Shown here: positions 44,132-53,264 of the stretch, in pieces
Layout of the letters: each line of letters starts with the position of its first letter
How positions within the stretch are numbered: position 1 is the first letter of the stretch
Source of the DNA: Plectosphaerella cucumerina
Taxonomy: Eukaryota; Ascomycota; Sordariomycetes; Glomerellales; Plectosphaerellaceae
Reading direction: 5' to 3'
DNA length: 64,000 bases
Assembly: GCA_020746995.1 (NCBI GenBank)
Contig: JAGPXD010000002.1
Span: 2,356,001 to 2,420,000, forward strand
The notes under the pieces: generated by a model
What the model saw: only the letters and a program-made list of their open reading frames with translations
Told to the model about the DNA's origin: nothing
The model's database searches: none
Program-made: the position numbers and the translations under genes

Positions 44132-45595
44132 TCAGACCTTGTAGAAGCAGAAGGCAACATAGAAGCCCGCGGCTTCCTGCTCCTCCGGCGAGACCAGGAT
44201 CGGGCCGCCGCCACGCTCCCTCACGCCCATCCGCTCGCTGAGCGGCCCCAGCATCGAATCGTCCTTCTCACTCTCCCACACGTCCGTGAAGCTCTTGTGG
44301 TACTGCAACTCCAGGTTGTAGTCCTCGGCCAGCGCACGGAACGCCTCCCACGGCACCACGTACTCGGGCACCTCCTCAACGGCCTCGTCGAGGAAGAAGC
44401 TGTATTTCCAGCCAAATGCAGGTCGGAAGATACCATCCTCGGGGGTCGGTCCGGGGAAGCGGACGCGGTAGATAGAGTTGCCCCACTCGGCCGTCTTCTC
44501 GGCCTCTCCCTCCTCCACCTCGCCGTCTTCGGCATCTGCCTCGGGTTCCTTGGCCTCCTTGGCCTCCTTCTTCGCTGCCGCTTGCTTCGCGTTGAACTGA
44601 CGGACGTGCTCGCCAATGACATCTGAGTTGGGGATGCATCCGATGAAGCGGCCTCCTTTCTTGAGAGCGCCGGCAACGTTCCTCAGCATCGTGCGTGCCT
44701 TCTGCTCCGTCTCGAAGGCGTAGTGCATGCAGAACATCATGGTGACAATGTCGAAGCCGCGGCGGTTGAGTGGGCCGGGGTCGAAACCGACCTGGCGGAC
44801 AACGTCAATGTCCTCGATGGACTCGCCGTAGCAGTCCTTGACGTGGAATTGGGCGTCGAACAGGCGAGACGGTTGCCGCCTGTAGCCGCCCCTACCGCCA
44901 CGACCGCCACCTCGGCTCGCCATCTGGCGGAACCTCTCTCTTGCCTGATCGATACTGACATCGGCTGGGTCGAGACCGACGTAAAGCTGGACCGACTGGG
45001 GTGCCTGCTGCCACTTGCCAAGATCGCCGCCCTTGCCGCAGCCAATGTCCAGCACCAGCAGCTCATGTTCCTCACGTCCGCCCGGGACGTGGTCTTCGTC
45101 GGGGGAGAACTTTTGAATGATACAGCTCTTGACCCAGTTGTTGAGAGAGCGCAAGCCCTTGATGTTGCTGTCGGTACGCCGCCAGTCACGCCCGCGTTCC
45201 GGGACGCTGTTGTAGTGTTGGGTGACAACATTGTTCACGCTGCGCTGGCGTGCGGCGGCATCGGCAGCAGCTGCGGCATCCTGCATTTCGCGCTCGCGCT
45301 CCAGCGCCCTCTTGCGGGCTGCCTCGCGTTCAGACTCGGAGATGCGCGCACGGGCGCCAGGTCGCTTCTGCTTCCGCGGCTGCTCAGAAGGCGACGTGGC
45401 TCGGCGTTTCGCCGGCTGCAGCTCCTTCGCATTGTACGGCTGAGGCTGAGAGTCATCTTGCCGGCTTCGGTCGCCATCTCGCGAGTCGCGATAGTTGTTG
45501 GATCGGTGTCTCTGGGGCGACTGGGACCGTCTTCGCTTGTGCGCAGAGTCGAGGGACCTGGCATTGTAACCGTCGTGCTCGTCGTCGGACGCCAT
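44132..45595 (-). CDS. ABD1: mRNA cap guanine-N7 methyltransferase (Abd1)
   Basis: A single exon of 487 residues starts at ATG 45595. Residues 1-120 are charged and disordered, with Arg/Ser runs, a nuclear-type basic cluster (KRRATSPSEQPRKQKRPG) and a long Glu/Arg helix. The catalytic domain begins at about 122 with VVTQHYNS. It carries the SAM-binding motif LLVLDIGCGKGGDLGKW (179-195), YVGLDPADVSIDQA, FHVKDCYGES, the MMFCMHYAFET segment and GGRFIGCIPNSDVI. These are hallmark positions of the Abd1/RNMT family, which methylates N7 of the GpppN cap in the nucleus. An Arg/Gly insert (RGGGRGGRGGYRR) and an acidic KEAKEAKEPEADAEDGE insert are accessory loops. It is divergent from RPN7, 554 bases away. 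Confidence 0.95.
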   Translation of the reverse strand: MASDDEHDGYNARSLDSAHKRRRSQSPQRHRSNNYRDSRDGDRSRQDDSQPQPYNAKELQPAKRRATSPSEQPRKQKRPGARARISESEREAARKRALEREREMQDAAAAADAAARQRSVNNVVTQHYNSVPERGRDWRRTDSNIKGLRSLNNWVKSCIIQKFSPDEDHVPGGREEHELLVLDIGCGKGGDLGKWQQAPQSVQLYVGLDPADVSIDQARERFRQMASRGGGRGGRGGYRRQPSRLFDAQFHVKDCYGESIEDIDVVRQVGFDPGPLNRRGFDIVTMMFCMHYAFETEQKARTMLRNVAGALKKGGRFIGCIPNSDVIGEHVRQFNAKQAAAKKEAKEAKEPEADAEDGEVEEGEAEKTAEWGNSIYRVRFPGPTPEDGIFRPAFGWKYSFFLDEAVEEVPEYVVPWEAFRALAEDYNLELQYHKSFTDVWESEKDDSMLGPLSERMGVRERGGGPILVSPEEQEAAGFYVAFCFYKV

Positions 45596-46149
45596 GGCGG
45601 CGTTGCAGGTGGATTTGATCGGCTGGCGTGTCTAGATGGCCTAGAGATACTCCGTATCCAAGCCGTATGGGATTTCTGTAGTTGTACGGCTTAATCGAGA
45701 TGGGTTGAAAAAAGGGAGGAAGAAAGCTTTCCCCAGAAAGAGCAGCCGGCTGATGGACCAGGATCCGAAGCAGGTGCAATTGGCGTGGATCCACCTTCCT
45801 GCTCCTGCCCTGCGGTTTCTTGGGAAGGAAGGGCGTGGCTCCCGGAATCCCTAGCGACACCCCTGCTACGTATCGTGCTGTAGCCTCACAAAGTCGCAGG
45901 AACCACAGCAAGCAGTCTGACCAATCAAACACGCTAAAAGGTGGCCTTGCTGCGCTGAGGTCTTCCACCATCCGTGACGCTGCCATCGAAGCTCGCAGCT
46001 CCCTCTCAACCACAAGCCAAACAACCATCATCCATCTCGACCCGTCGCGCCAACAAACCCCTCCCACTCAAGCCTCCACTCCGACGCTCGACCTCTTCGT
46101 TACTCGTCCTTCCAACCAGCCCGACCTCCGACCACGTCCCGCCGTCACC
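45596..46149. promoter_or_regulatory. Bidirectional promoter between ABD1 and RPN7
   Basis: 554 bases separate two housekeeping start codons. C-rich and CAACC-type leader sequence precedes the RPN7 ATG. No other element is named. Confidence 0.5.
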
Positions 46150-47757
46150 ATGGGCGCCGAGCCGCAGCACGCCAAATGGCCCCTCCTGCCGCTGTCCCAG
46201 CATGTCTTCACCCTCACAAACCCGTACGCTGCCCGGGCAGCCCAACAGACGTCGGCCAAGACCCTCCAAGATGCCATCACCGAGCACAGGATGGCGCCGT
46301 TCTACCGGTACCTCGCACACCCCATCGAGGGCATCCTGAATTCCGTCGGCGAGGGTTCCAGTCAGCAGGTCCCCGGCAGGCCCCCCAGCCGCAAGTCCAG
46401 CCTCGTTGGGCTTGTCGCATCCAGGGCCCACAACGCCGTCAGCCTGCCTTGGGACGAGGATCTGTACCAGAAGCTTAAGAAGGAGAACGACGAGGAGCTG
46501 GCCGGCATCCAGAAGGAGGAGGACGAGGCCAACGAGCAGGCTGGCGACACCGAGGTCCAGGCCGCAAAGGCCAAGCGTGCCGAGTTCTGGGCCAGAGTCG
46601 GCGACAAGGTTCGTCTCCCCGCCGCGATGCTCGAACATTGGGCGACAGTGAGCTAACGAGCCGTTTGCAGGACCGCGCAATCACAGCCTACGAGGACGCC
46701 TTTGAGAAGATCGGCATCCTGGGCACCAAGATTGACCTCGTCCTCGCCATCATCCGCATGGGTCTCTTCTACGGCGATAAGCTCCTCGTGAAGAAGCATG
46801 TGGAACGCGCGAAGACCCTCGTCGAGTCCGGTGGTGATTGGGACCGCCGCAACCGCCTCAAGGCCTACGAGGGCCTGTACCTCCTGACCGTCCGATCGTA
46901 CGCCGCTGCCGCCCCGCTGCTCCTCGACTCGCTGTCCACCTTTACCAGCTACGAGCTCTGCACCTACTCATCGCTGGTCGTCTACTCGGTCCTGGCCGGC
47001 TCCGTCTCCCTCAAGCGCGTAGACTTCAAGTCCAAGGTCGTCGACGCCCCCGAGATCAAGGCTATCCTCGGCGACGGCGAGGACAAGCTGCTCGCCCTGA
47101 CGGGCGCCCTCAGCGCCGGCCCCGGCGTCGACGACTCGGCGGCCAACAGCGGTGACGAGGGCTCCCGCGCCGCCCCCGGCAAGACCACCGTCGTCAACCT
47201 GACGACCCTGGGCACCGGTGCCGGCGACCAGCCCGAGGCCGAGCTCGCCATCGACTTTTCCTCCCTCGCCCAGCTCGTCAGCAGCCTCTACAACGGCAGC
47301 TACAAGCACTTCTTCCAGGCCCTCGCCCTCGTCGAGGAGAACTTCCTGTCCCAGGACCGCTACCTGCATGAGCACAGGCAGTGGTTCATCCGCGAGATGC
47401 GCCTGCGCGCCTACCAGCAGCTGCTGCAGAGCTACCGCGTCGTCGGCCTCGAGTCGATGGCCACCGACTTTGGCGTGACCGTTGACTTCCTGGATCGGTA
47501 CGCACCCTCTCAACCCCCGCTCCTTCGTTATGAATTGTGCTAACCCCATCGCCCACAGCGACCTCGCCCGGTTCATCGCAGCCGGCCGCATCCCCTGCAC
47601 CATCGATCGTGTCTCGGGCAAGGGCGTCATCGAGACCAACCGCCCCGACGACAAGAACAAGCAGTACCAGGACGTCGTGAGGCAAGGCGACCAGCTCATC
47701 ACCAAGCTGCAAAAGTACGGCCAGGCCGTGCGCCTGAGGGGAAGCGAGCGGGCATAA
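46150..47757 (+). CDS. RPN7: 26S proteasome regulatory subunit Rpn7
   Basis: Three exons, join(46150..46608, 46671..47497, 47559..47757), encode 494 residues. The introns are 62 and 61 nt with GTTCGT and GTACGC donors and GCTAAC branch sites. The Rpn7 repeat region (about 150-290) shows DRAITAYEDAFEKIGILGTK, then IIRMGLFYGDKLLV and RLKAYEGLYLLTVR. The C-terminal PCI domain (about 330-470) includes FSSLAQLVSSLYNGSYKHFF, GVTVDFLDRDLARFI and KGVIETNRPDDKNKQYQ. It is a lid subunit of the 19S particle. Compared with yeast (429 residues) it carries an extra loop of some 50 residues near 310-360 (ALSAGPGVDDSAANSGDEG) and a Ser-rich insert near 80. The start ATG has a CACCATGGG context. Confidence 0.95.
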
Positions 47758-48104
47758 GGAAGTCTTGGTAGATGTCAACTAGAAGAAACGATGGGCGCCA
47801 GGGGGTGCTGTGCGACCATCGTGTATGATACTGATACCTCATAAGAACAAATAGACGGGAGATGGGGGGCGAACCATCATCACCTGGAAACGTGAAGACC
47901 GTTTTGCGAAATGATGTGAATTCTTGATGCTTATTTTGATTGTTTCTCAGGGTTCGAGCTACCGAGGTATCCAGACGCCACAGACCATGCAGTGACTATA
48001 TCCAAGCCATGAATCTGGCTGCGCACTATGCAAACAACACCTCGACCCTTCCGTCGAGCAGCCACCCCTTTTTACTTCTGCGTCCCGTCACCCCTCTCTT
48101 GCGA
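47758..48104. other. Short intergenic between convergent RPN7 and ALT1
   Basis: 347 bases between two stop codons; nothing beyond 3'UTR sequence is expected or seen. Confidence 0.4.
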
Positions 48105-49629
48105 TCACCGGAACTCGTCCATGAACTTCTTGTGGAAATCGACGATCCGGCCGGTCCACTCGGTGCCGGGGGCGAGGAAGGTGGTGCGGAAGTGCAGGGT
48201 GCCCTCCTTCTGGCCGAAGCCGCTGCCGGGCACGACGCAGATGCCGGTGGCCTCGAGCATGCGCAGGCAGTAGAGCTCGTCGGCGGTGCGGCCGTCCTTG
48301 GCAGCGGCCTCGGCGGCCTTGGCGGGCAGCTTGATGGTAGGGAAGAGGTACATGCTTCCCTGGGGCGGGCCGCACTCGACGCCCTCCATCTGCTCAAAGG
48401 CGCGGTGCAAGGCGTGGGCGCGCTCCTTGAGGCCGTTGAAGATGCCGTCGTACTCCTTCTTGTAGAGGGCGTGGGAGGGCTCGCCCTCCTTGGGAGGGTT
48501 GACCATGAGCTCGACGACGCACTGGCCGACGACGGGGGCGCACAGGGTGATGGAGACGAACTTGTAGATCTGGGCCTCGACCTCGGGGTCGAAGCCGACA
48601 AGCTCGAAGTAGCCACCGCGGTGGCCGCACTCGCCGACCATGCCCTTGGAGACGGAGTGGAGGGAGGCGAGCTCCATGTGGTCGTACTTGCCAGGGGCAT
48701 CCTTCTGCATCTGGCGCAGGACCTGCTTGAAGCTGTAGAAGCGGCCCTCGAAGACGTTGGTCTGGTACACCTCATCGGCCATGACGACGAGGTTCTTCTC
48801 GGCGGCGAAGTCGAGAATGGCGCGGATGTTGTCCTCGGGCAGAGAGGCGCCCGTAGGGTTGCCGGGGTTGATGACGACAAGAGCGCGGACATCGGTGCCG
48901 GCGTCGGCGGCCTTCTGGTACGAGGCGCGGATGACGTCGAGGTCGGTCGACCAGCCAGAGGCCTCGTCAAGGTTGTAGGGCACGCATTGCGCGTCGAGCA
49001 CGGACAGACTCGCGGTGTAGAGGGGGTACTGAGGGATGGGGACGAGGACGCCAGACTTGGAGTTGGCACAGATGACGTGCAGAAGCGTGTTGACGCCGGA
49101 GGAGGCACCGCCAGAGAGGTAGATCTTGGCGGGGTCGGCAGGGAAGCCGTCGCGACCTGTAGTGAAAGGAGCAGGGTCAGTATGTGAGGAGATGCGCCGA
49201 AGGGGGCTGGGGTGACCAACGCTCAATGAACTTGGCGACGCTCTCCTTGATGGCGGGCACGCCGGCACTGGCGCTGTAGGCACCGACAGAGCCGACCTTG
49301 CTGAGCAGCCAGCGGGCGCGCTCGATGACGTCGGTCTGGTAGCCGAGCTGGTTCACCAGCACATCCTCCTTCTCGAGCAGCAGAGGGTTCTCGACGAGGC
49401 TGAGAACCTGGCGGAAGAAGGTAATGGGCTTCTGGTCAAGCTGCTGGGGGTTGCCGATGTTGGCCGAGATGACCTGGTCGAAAGGCAGGTCCTTGTCGCC
49501 ACGGGCAAGCTTGGCGCGGTACTCCTCAGAGCGCACGGCAAGCTCGCCTCTCACGGCGTACTTGGCCTCGACAACATGGGGGTTGATGTTGTCGATGTTC
49601 AACCGCTGCTTGGGGGCTGTCGCGGACAT
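48105..49629 (-). CDS. ALT1: Alanine aminotransferase (PLP-dependent, class I)
   Basis: Two exons, complement(join(48105..49156, 49221..49629)), encode 486 residues; the 64-nt intron has a GTTGGT donor and CTACAG acceptor. The N-terminus has the ALT/AlaAT string NPHVVEAKYAVRGELAVRS and ANIGNPQQLDQKPITFFRQV. The fold-type I core follows: LSGGASSGVN, NPGNPTG (about 233-239), ADEVYQ, and the PLP-binding Lys307 in HSVSKGMVGECGHRGG. The C-terminal part includes PPQGSMYLFP and VVPGSGFGQKEGT. The enzyme interconverts alanine plus 2-oxoglutarate and pyruvate plus glutamate. From the first ATG there is no clear mitochondrial presequence, so the encoded form is probably cytosolic unless an upstream exon is used; the frame is open further upstream but without an ATG. 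Confidence 0.95.
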
Positions 49630-51068
49630 TGTTCGGGATTGCAGGTGCTGCTGGCCGAGTCTGATGTATAGCGGGGTAGCAAGCGAAGCTCTGGCGGCCG
49701 ATCGCGGGGTCGGATCTGGAAGAGCGGTTGGGGTTAACAAGGTGCCTTTGGAGAAGATCGCGCCCGGCTTTTTTTAGGCTCGGTGAGAGATCGAAGCTTG
49801 TATCCGAGGGGCGAATGCGCTTCTCGGAGGTATAAGGCGTAAGGCTTGGGGAAGCAAGATGGAGGCAGATGGGCTGAGATGGAGACCGGAAGCGGAGGAA
49901 ACCGAAGGATGACTGACAGAATGACTGAGTGAAGCGCCACACTAGTAGCTTTTCTTTAAAAATCAATGAGCCCACTTGAGGGTCGAGCAATGCAGTGTGA
50001 GGAAGATGTGGTAGGTAGGTCGTGGTCTAGTGAATACTTGTATGGAGAACGGATGGGAGAAGCCGGGTATAGGGTATAGGGGGGGTCACGTCGTGGAGTC
50101 GAGTCGAGTTCGAGTCACCAGTCAGTCGCACACCCTCCGGGAGACTTCACCGGGAAAAGGGGAGGACGGGAATGGTCTCATAAGGAAACTGGCAGGCGGC
50201 GAAATCAGCGCATTGTCTGATTGCTGTCATGTCCGAGTCGTCTGATGTGTTTGGCCGCCCGCGCGAACGGGACACCACCCGCCAAAGTGCGGGTTCAAGG
50301 TGCCGCCCCCGGTTCGCCTTGCGAAAGGAGGCGTCGCATGGCCCTGGGCGGCCGACCCTGGACAGTGGAAGCGCATCGTTGCAGCCTCAGACTCGGACTC
50401 CGACGCCGACGCAGACACAAGCTTCGGCTGATACCCGTGTGCTGGGAGGGGGGAGCCAAGGCAAGGCAGGGCAGGGCAAGGCAGGCAGTGGAAACAGGCC
50501 GCAGGCGGCCCATGATGGAGGATCCGGGGACGTCGGCTTTCGAGACGGGAACGGGGAGCCCACTGGTGCGCGCGGGACTTGAGCCCGCGGCGGTCGTTGC
50601 AATGGTCCGAAACCGGGGCGACCCGGGCAACATGTCTCGCCACGCCGACGCTTTCCACTGGAAGCTCCCTGTCTGGCGTGTCTAGCAATCGGCTGTAACT
50701 TCCAGCTGGCGTATGGCTGGCTTTCTCCTTCGGGGCGACCCGGACGGCACGGCTTGTACCATGTTCGCCCGCGGCCTTTGGGGGTCGAAGGGACGGCAGA
50801 GTATCGTGTCGGTGCATCCGGCGGGAGGTACTGTTGCTGGCCTTGAGTCATGGCGCTTGTAAACGGGGGCCACCCCCCCGTCGCGGCGCGGCGGGTTTTG
50901 TCGTGGTCATAGATTCCCGTAGGGTTTGATCCGAGGGCGGGAATGGGGGCACAAAAGCCGGGAACCAGAAAAAATGCAAGGCAGAGATAGGGTAGCGGAG
51001 GGGCCGGTGGAAAGCTCGACAGGGTGTCGCGACAGCTCGAGGTCGCAGGCTGCGACGAGGTAACGTAC
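49630..51068. other. Intergenic: ALT1 promoter plus GC-rich sequence
   Basis: The ALT1 side (49630-50200) carries a pyrimidine-rich leader with a TTAAC...CTCTTCCAG acceptor-like string near 49710-49735 (minus), compatible with a 5'UTR intron. From 50200 to 51070 the DNA is very GC-rich, with a GGCAAGGCAGGGCAGGGCAAGGCAG-like low-complexity tract at about 50456-50487. No gene is supported. Confidence 0.4.
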
Positions 51069-51174
51069 CCATAGATCTGCGGCTGCTGCTCATCAGCCTG
51101 ACCTGGCCGCTGAGGGCCTGCTTCTTGAGCGCGGAGCCCAGCGATCGGCTGGCGGCAAGGGAAGACGACGACAT
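51069..51174 (-). CDS. Orphan first-exon candidate with a mitochondrial-presequence-like peptide
   Basis: An ATG at 51174 opens 35 codons ending in a canonical GTACGT donor at 51068. The peptide is Ser/Ala/Leu/Arg/Lys-rich with no acidic residue: MSSSSLAASRSLGSALKKQ, then LSGQVRLMSSSRRSM. That composition is typical of mitochondrial matrix targeting sequences. I could not find a convincing following exon between here and ALT1. The gene may continue in small exons I failed to join, or this may be a remnant. The product is unknown. Confidence 0.3.
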
Positions 51175-52587
51175 GATTGTATGAGACGAAATGTCGACGC
51201 GGCACGGGCGCGGGGGTCGGTCGGGCGAGGTGAGAGAGCCTTAGGTGACGGCAGCGGCAGCAAGATGATGGTCGTGGCTTTGGTTTCGGGCAGCTCCAAG
51301 CTCAGCTCAACACAAAGTAATGATACAATGTGGCTCGACGCCCCGGCTTCCAAAGCTGACCGACCGGTGCTGCGACCGCAACTGTAAGAGGTCGACGATT
51401 GAAGAGGGCGAGGTTCGAGTTGAGGGGATGAAGAATTTGGGCGGCGACGGTGTCTAGGGAGTCTATCCTCTCGACTTTCCAGAAGAAATGGAAGGTGTCT
51501 GAGCTGCTGAGGTCCCTTCCTTCCTTCCCTGAGCTGTCCCTGCCTCCTCACCGACTGCCCCTCATTTTGCAAATTGCCCGAGCCACGGCCAGACCGCAGG
51601 ACCCTGTGCCACTGCAGCAACCAAAGCACGGAGGCCCTGGTCGCCCATTCCCAATTGTTGAGGACCCTGAACGGGACCTAACTTTTTCTGGCGCGCTTCA
51701 TCCGTGATAACGAGGCCCTCAAGACTCCACGGGGGTGACCGTTGATAAGAGCCCAGCAGCCCGGCCGTCAATCATGTAAGCATGAAACGAAAGCTCCAGT
51801 ACTCGTAGGTAAAATCAATTGATGGACATCGGCAAAGAAGCTGCTTTTACGTAAATTTGACCTGGTCTGCGGGTCGGTTTGCGAACCGCCTCTGGCCGGG
51901 CGGCTCAGTTCCAGCCTTCAGGGCTCCCGACAATCAGGTACAGATCACAGATCGCCGCGGGAAACCGTCTGCCCGCGGCGCGCCGGACATCATCGGCCTG
52001 GCTTGATATCTCTGCCCCGCGGACATGGAATACCCTTCCCACGCCTTGGTGTTGATCATTTCGTCTCAGACCATGACATGTTGCCGAATCGGCCATCTCC
52101 AGGGCTGCGGGACAGCTTTCTCTCTCGTAACAGACCTTATGGCGGCGGCGCCTCATGTCACGGGCAAAAGCGGGCGGAGATCGTCTTCAGAGAACGAACT
52201 TATCGTAGCGAAGTGACAGCGCTTCACTCTGCGGCGCCTCCCAACTTGGGTGCCCGGAGATAGAGCCAAGTTCATGTCCTGCGAATACAGACTCTGCCTC
52301 ACGGCCATTATGGCTAGATCAAGTATGGATCTGAGCGACCATGTCTACCCAATATCCTCGCGATGACTGTGTCGATTCAAGCTGTTCTCGGCCACGAGCT
52401 CTCGGTGAGCTCGGTCAACCTCCCTCCGCCCCGCCCATCCCCATCCCAGCCCACCTGACCAATCGGCTTCCGCCCCAATCCCCCGACGACATTCAATCCG
52501 TTTGGAAATCTTTCCCATCGCGACCGAGCCGCACCACCTCGTGATACCTCCAAGCCAGCAGTCGCCAAACGGCCAACATCCTCCAAA
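51175..52587. other. Intergenic upstream of MRPL39
   Basis: 1.4 kb without a recognisable gene on either strand. The last 250 bases before 52588 are C-rich and act presumably as the MRPL39 promoter and leader. Confidence 0.4.
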
Positions 52588-52894
52588 ATGGCGAAGAAGA
52601 ACGGTCCGCATTCCCATCCTCGCCCTCCTCGTCCTCCCGCCGAAAGCTGACCCCCTCCGCAGCCAAGTCCCGCATCGTCACCGTCCGCATCCTGTCGATG
52701 GCCATGACCGGCTTCTTCTACACATTCAACCGCGTCCGCGCATCCGCGCCCCTCAGCATGCTGAAATACGACCCGATCAGTACGATACAAGCCTCTCCAG
52801 CTGACAGTTTTTGTTGTCCGAGCTCGCATCTAACATGCTTCCAGTCCGGAAAAAGGTCCTCTTCCTCGAGACGAAGAAAAGCGCTCGCCGTTAA
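52588..52894 (+). CDS. MRPL39: Mitochondrial large-subunit ribosomal protein bL33m (Mrpl39)
   Basis: Three tiny exons, join(52588..52603, 52663..52779, 52845..52894), encode 60 residues. The 59-nt and 65-nt introns have CTGAC/CTAAC branch sites and CCGCAG/TTCCAG acceptors; the first donor, GTCCGC, is weak. The peptide starts MAKKNAKSRIVTVRILSMA, continues TGFFYTFNRVRASAPLSMLK and ends YDPIIRKKVLFLETKKSARR. This follows the L33 pattern (basic start, TG(F/Y) turn, LxxxKYDP, and a (V/H)LF.E.KK ending) and the roughly 70-residue length of yeast Mrpl39. It is a structural protein of the mitochondrial 54S subunit. The gene is easy to miss because no exon exceeds 120 bases. It is convergent with the coiled-coil gene, 370 bases away. 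Confidence 0.85.
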
Positions 52895-53264
52895 ACAGCC
52901 ACCGAACCACCAAGCCACTCAGTCGCACCCCACCGACCGACCGAACCCAATGTATCATAATGACACCAATACTCCGGCGTTTGAAATCCCGTTGCATCTC
53001 TACACTTCATGAAGGATGGAGGGATGCATTGTACAACAACCTTAGCCACATCTCCGAGCCCCCGACAGTGGTGCCGTTGGCAATAGAAGGAAAAAATATT
53101 GCATTGTTGAAAGATATTCTACATGTGCCGATCAAAAGGGATGAAGATTATGACCTTCCAACTACTGCCGTGCGGCCTGTCCGCTTCCAAGTGGTGCTGC
53201 AGAAGATGATGAACAGCTTCAAAAGGCTCTCGATTCTAACATGCAATTCCCGTCCAGGTGATAC
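52895..53264. other. Short intergenic between convergent genes
   Basis: 370 bases between the MRPL39 stop and the stop of the coiled-coil gene; nothing further seen. Confidence 0.4.

Noticed and set aside
47940..49187. Long plus-strand frame opposite ALT1
   Set aside because: Shadow of the aminotransferase codons; no motif, and the minus strand encodes a complete PLP enzyme. The same holds for frames opposite the SDR (13312-14568), ABD1 (44723-45694) and RSC9 (20349-22400).
49630..49740. N-terminal extension of ALT1 (presequence-like)
   Set aside because: The extended frame starts at TTG, not ATG, and the region contains an acceptor-like pyrimidine tract, so it is probably leader sequence.
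50570..50600. tRNA T-arm-like inverted repeat (GCGGG CTCAAGT CCCGC on the minus strand)
   Set aside because: No matching acceptor stem, anticodon arm or A box could be placed upstream at the right distance.
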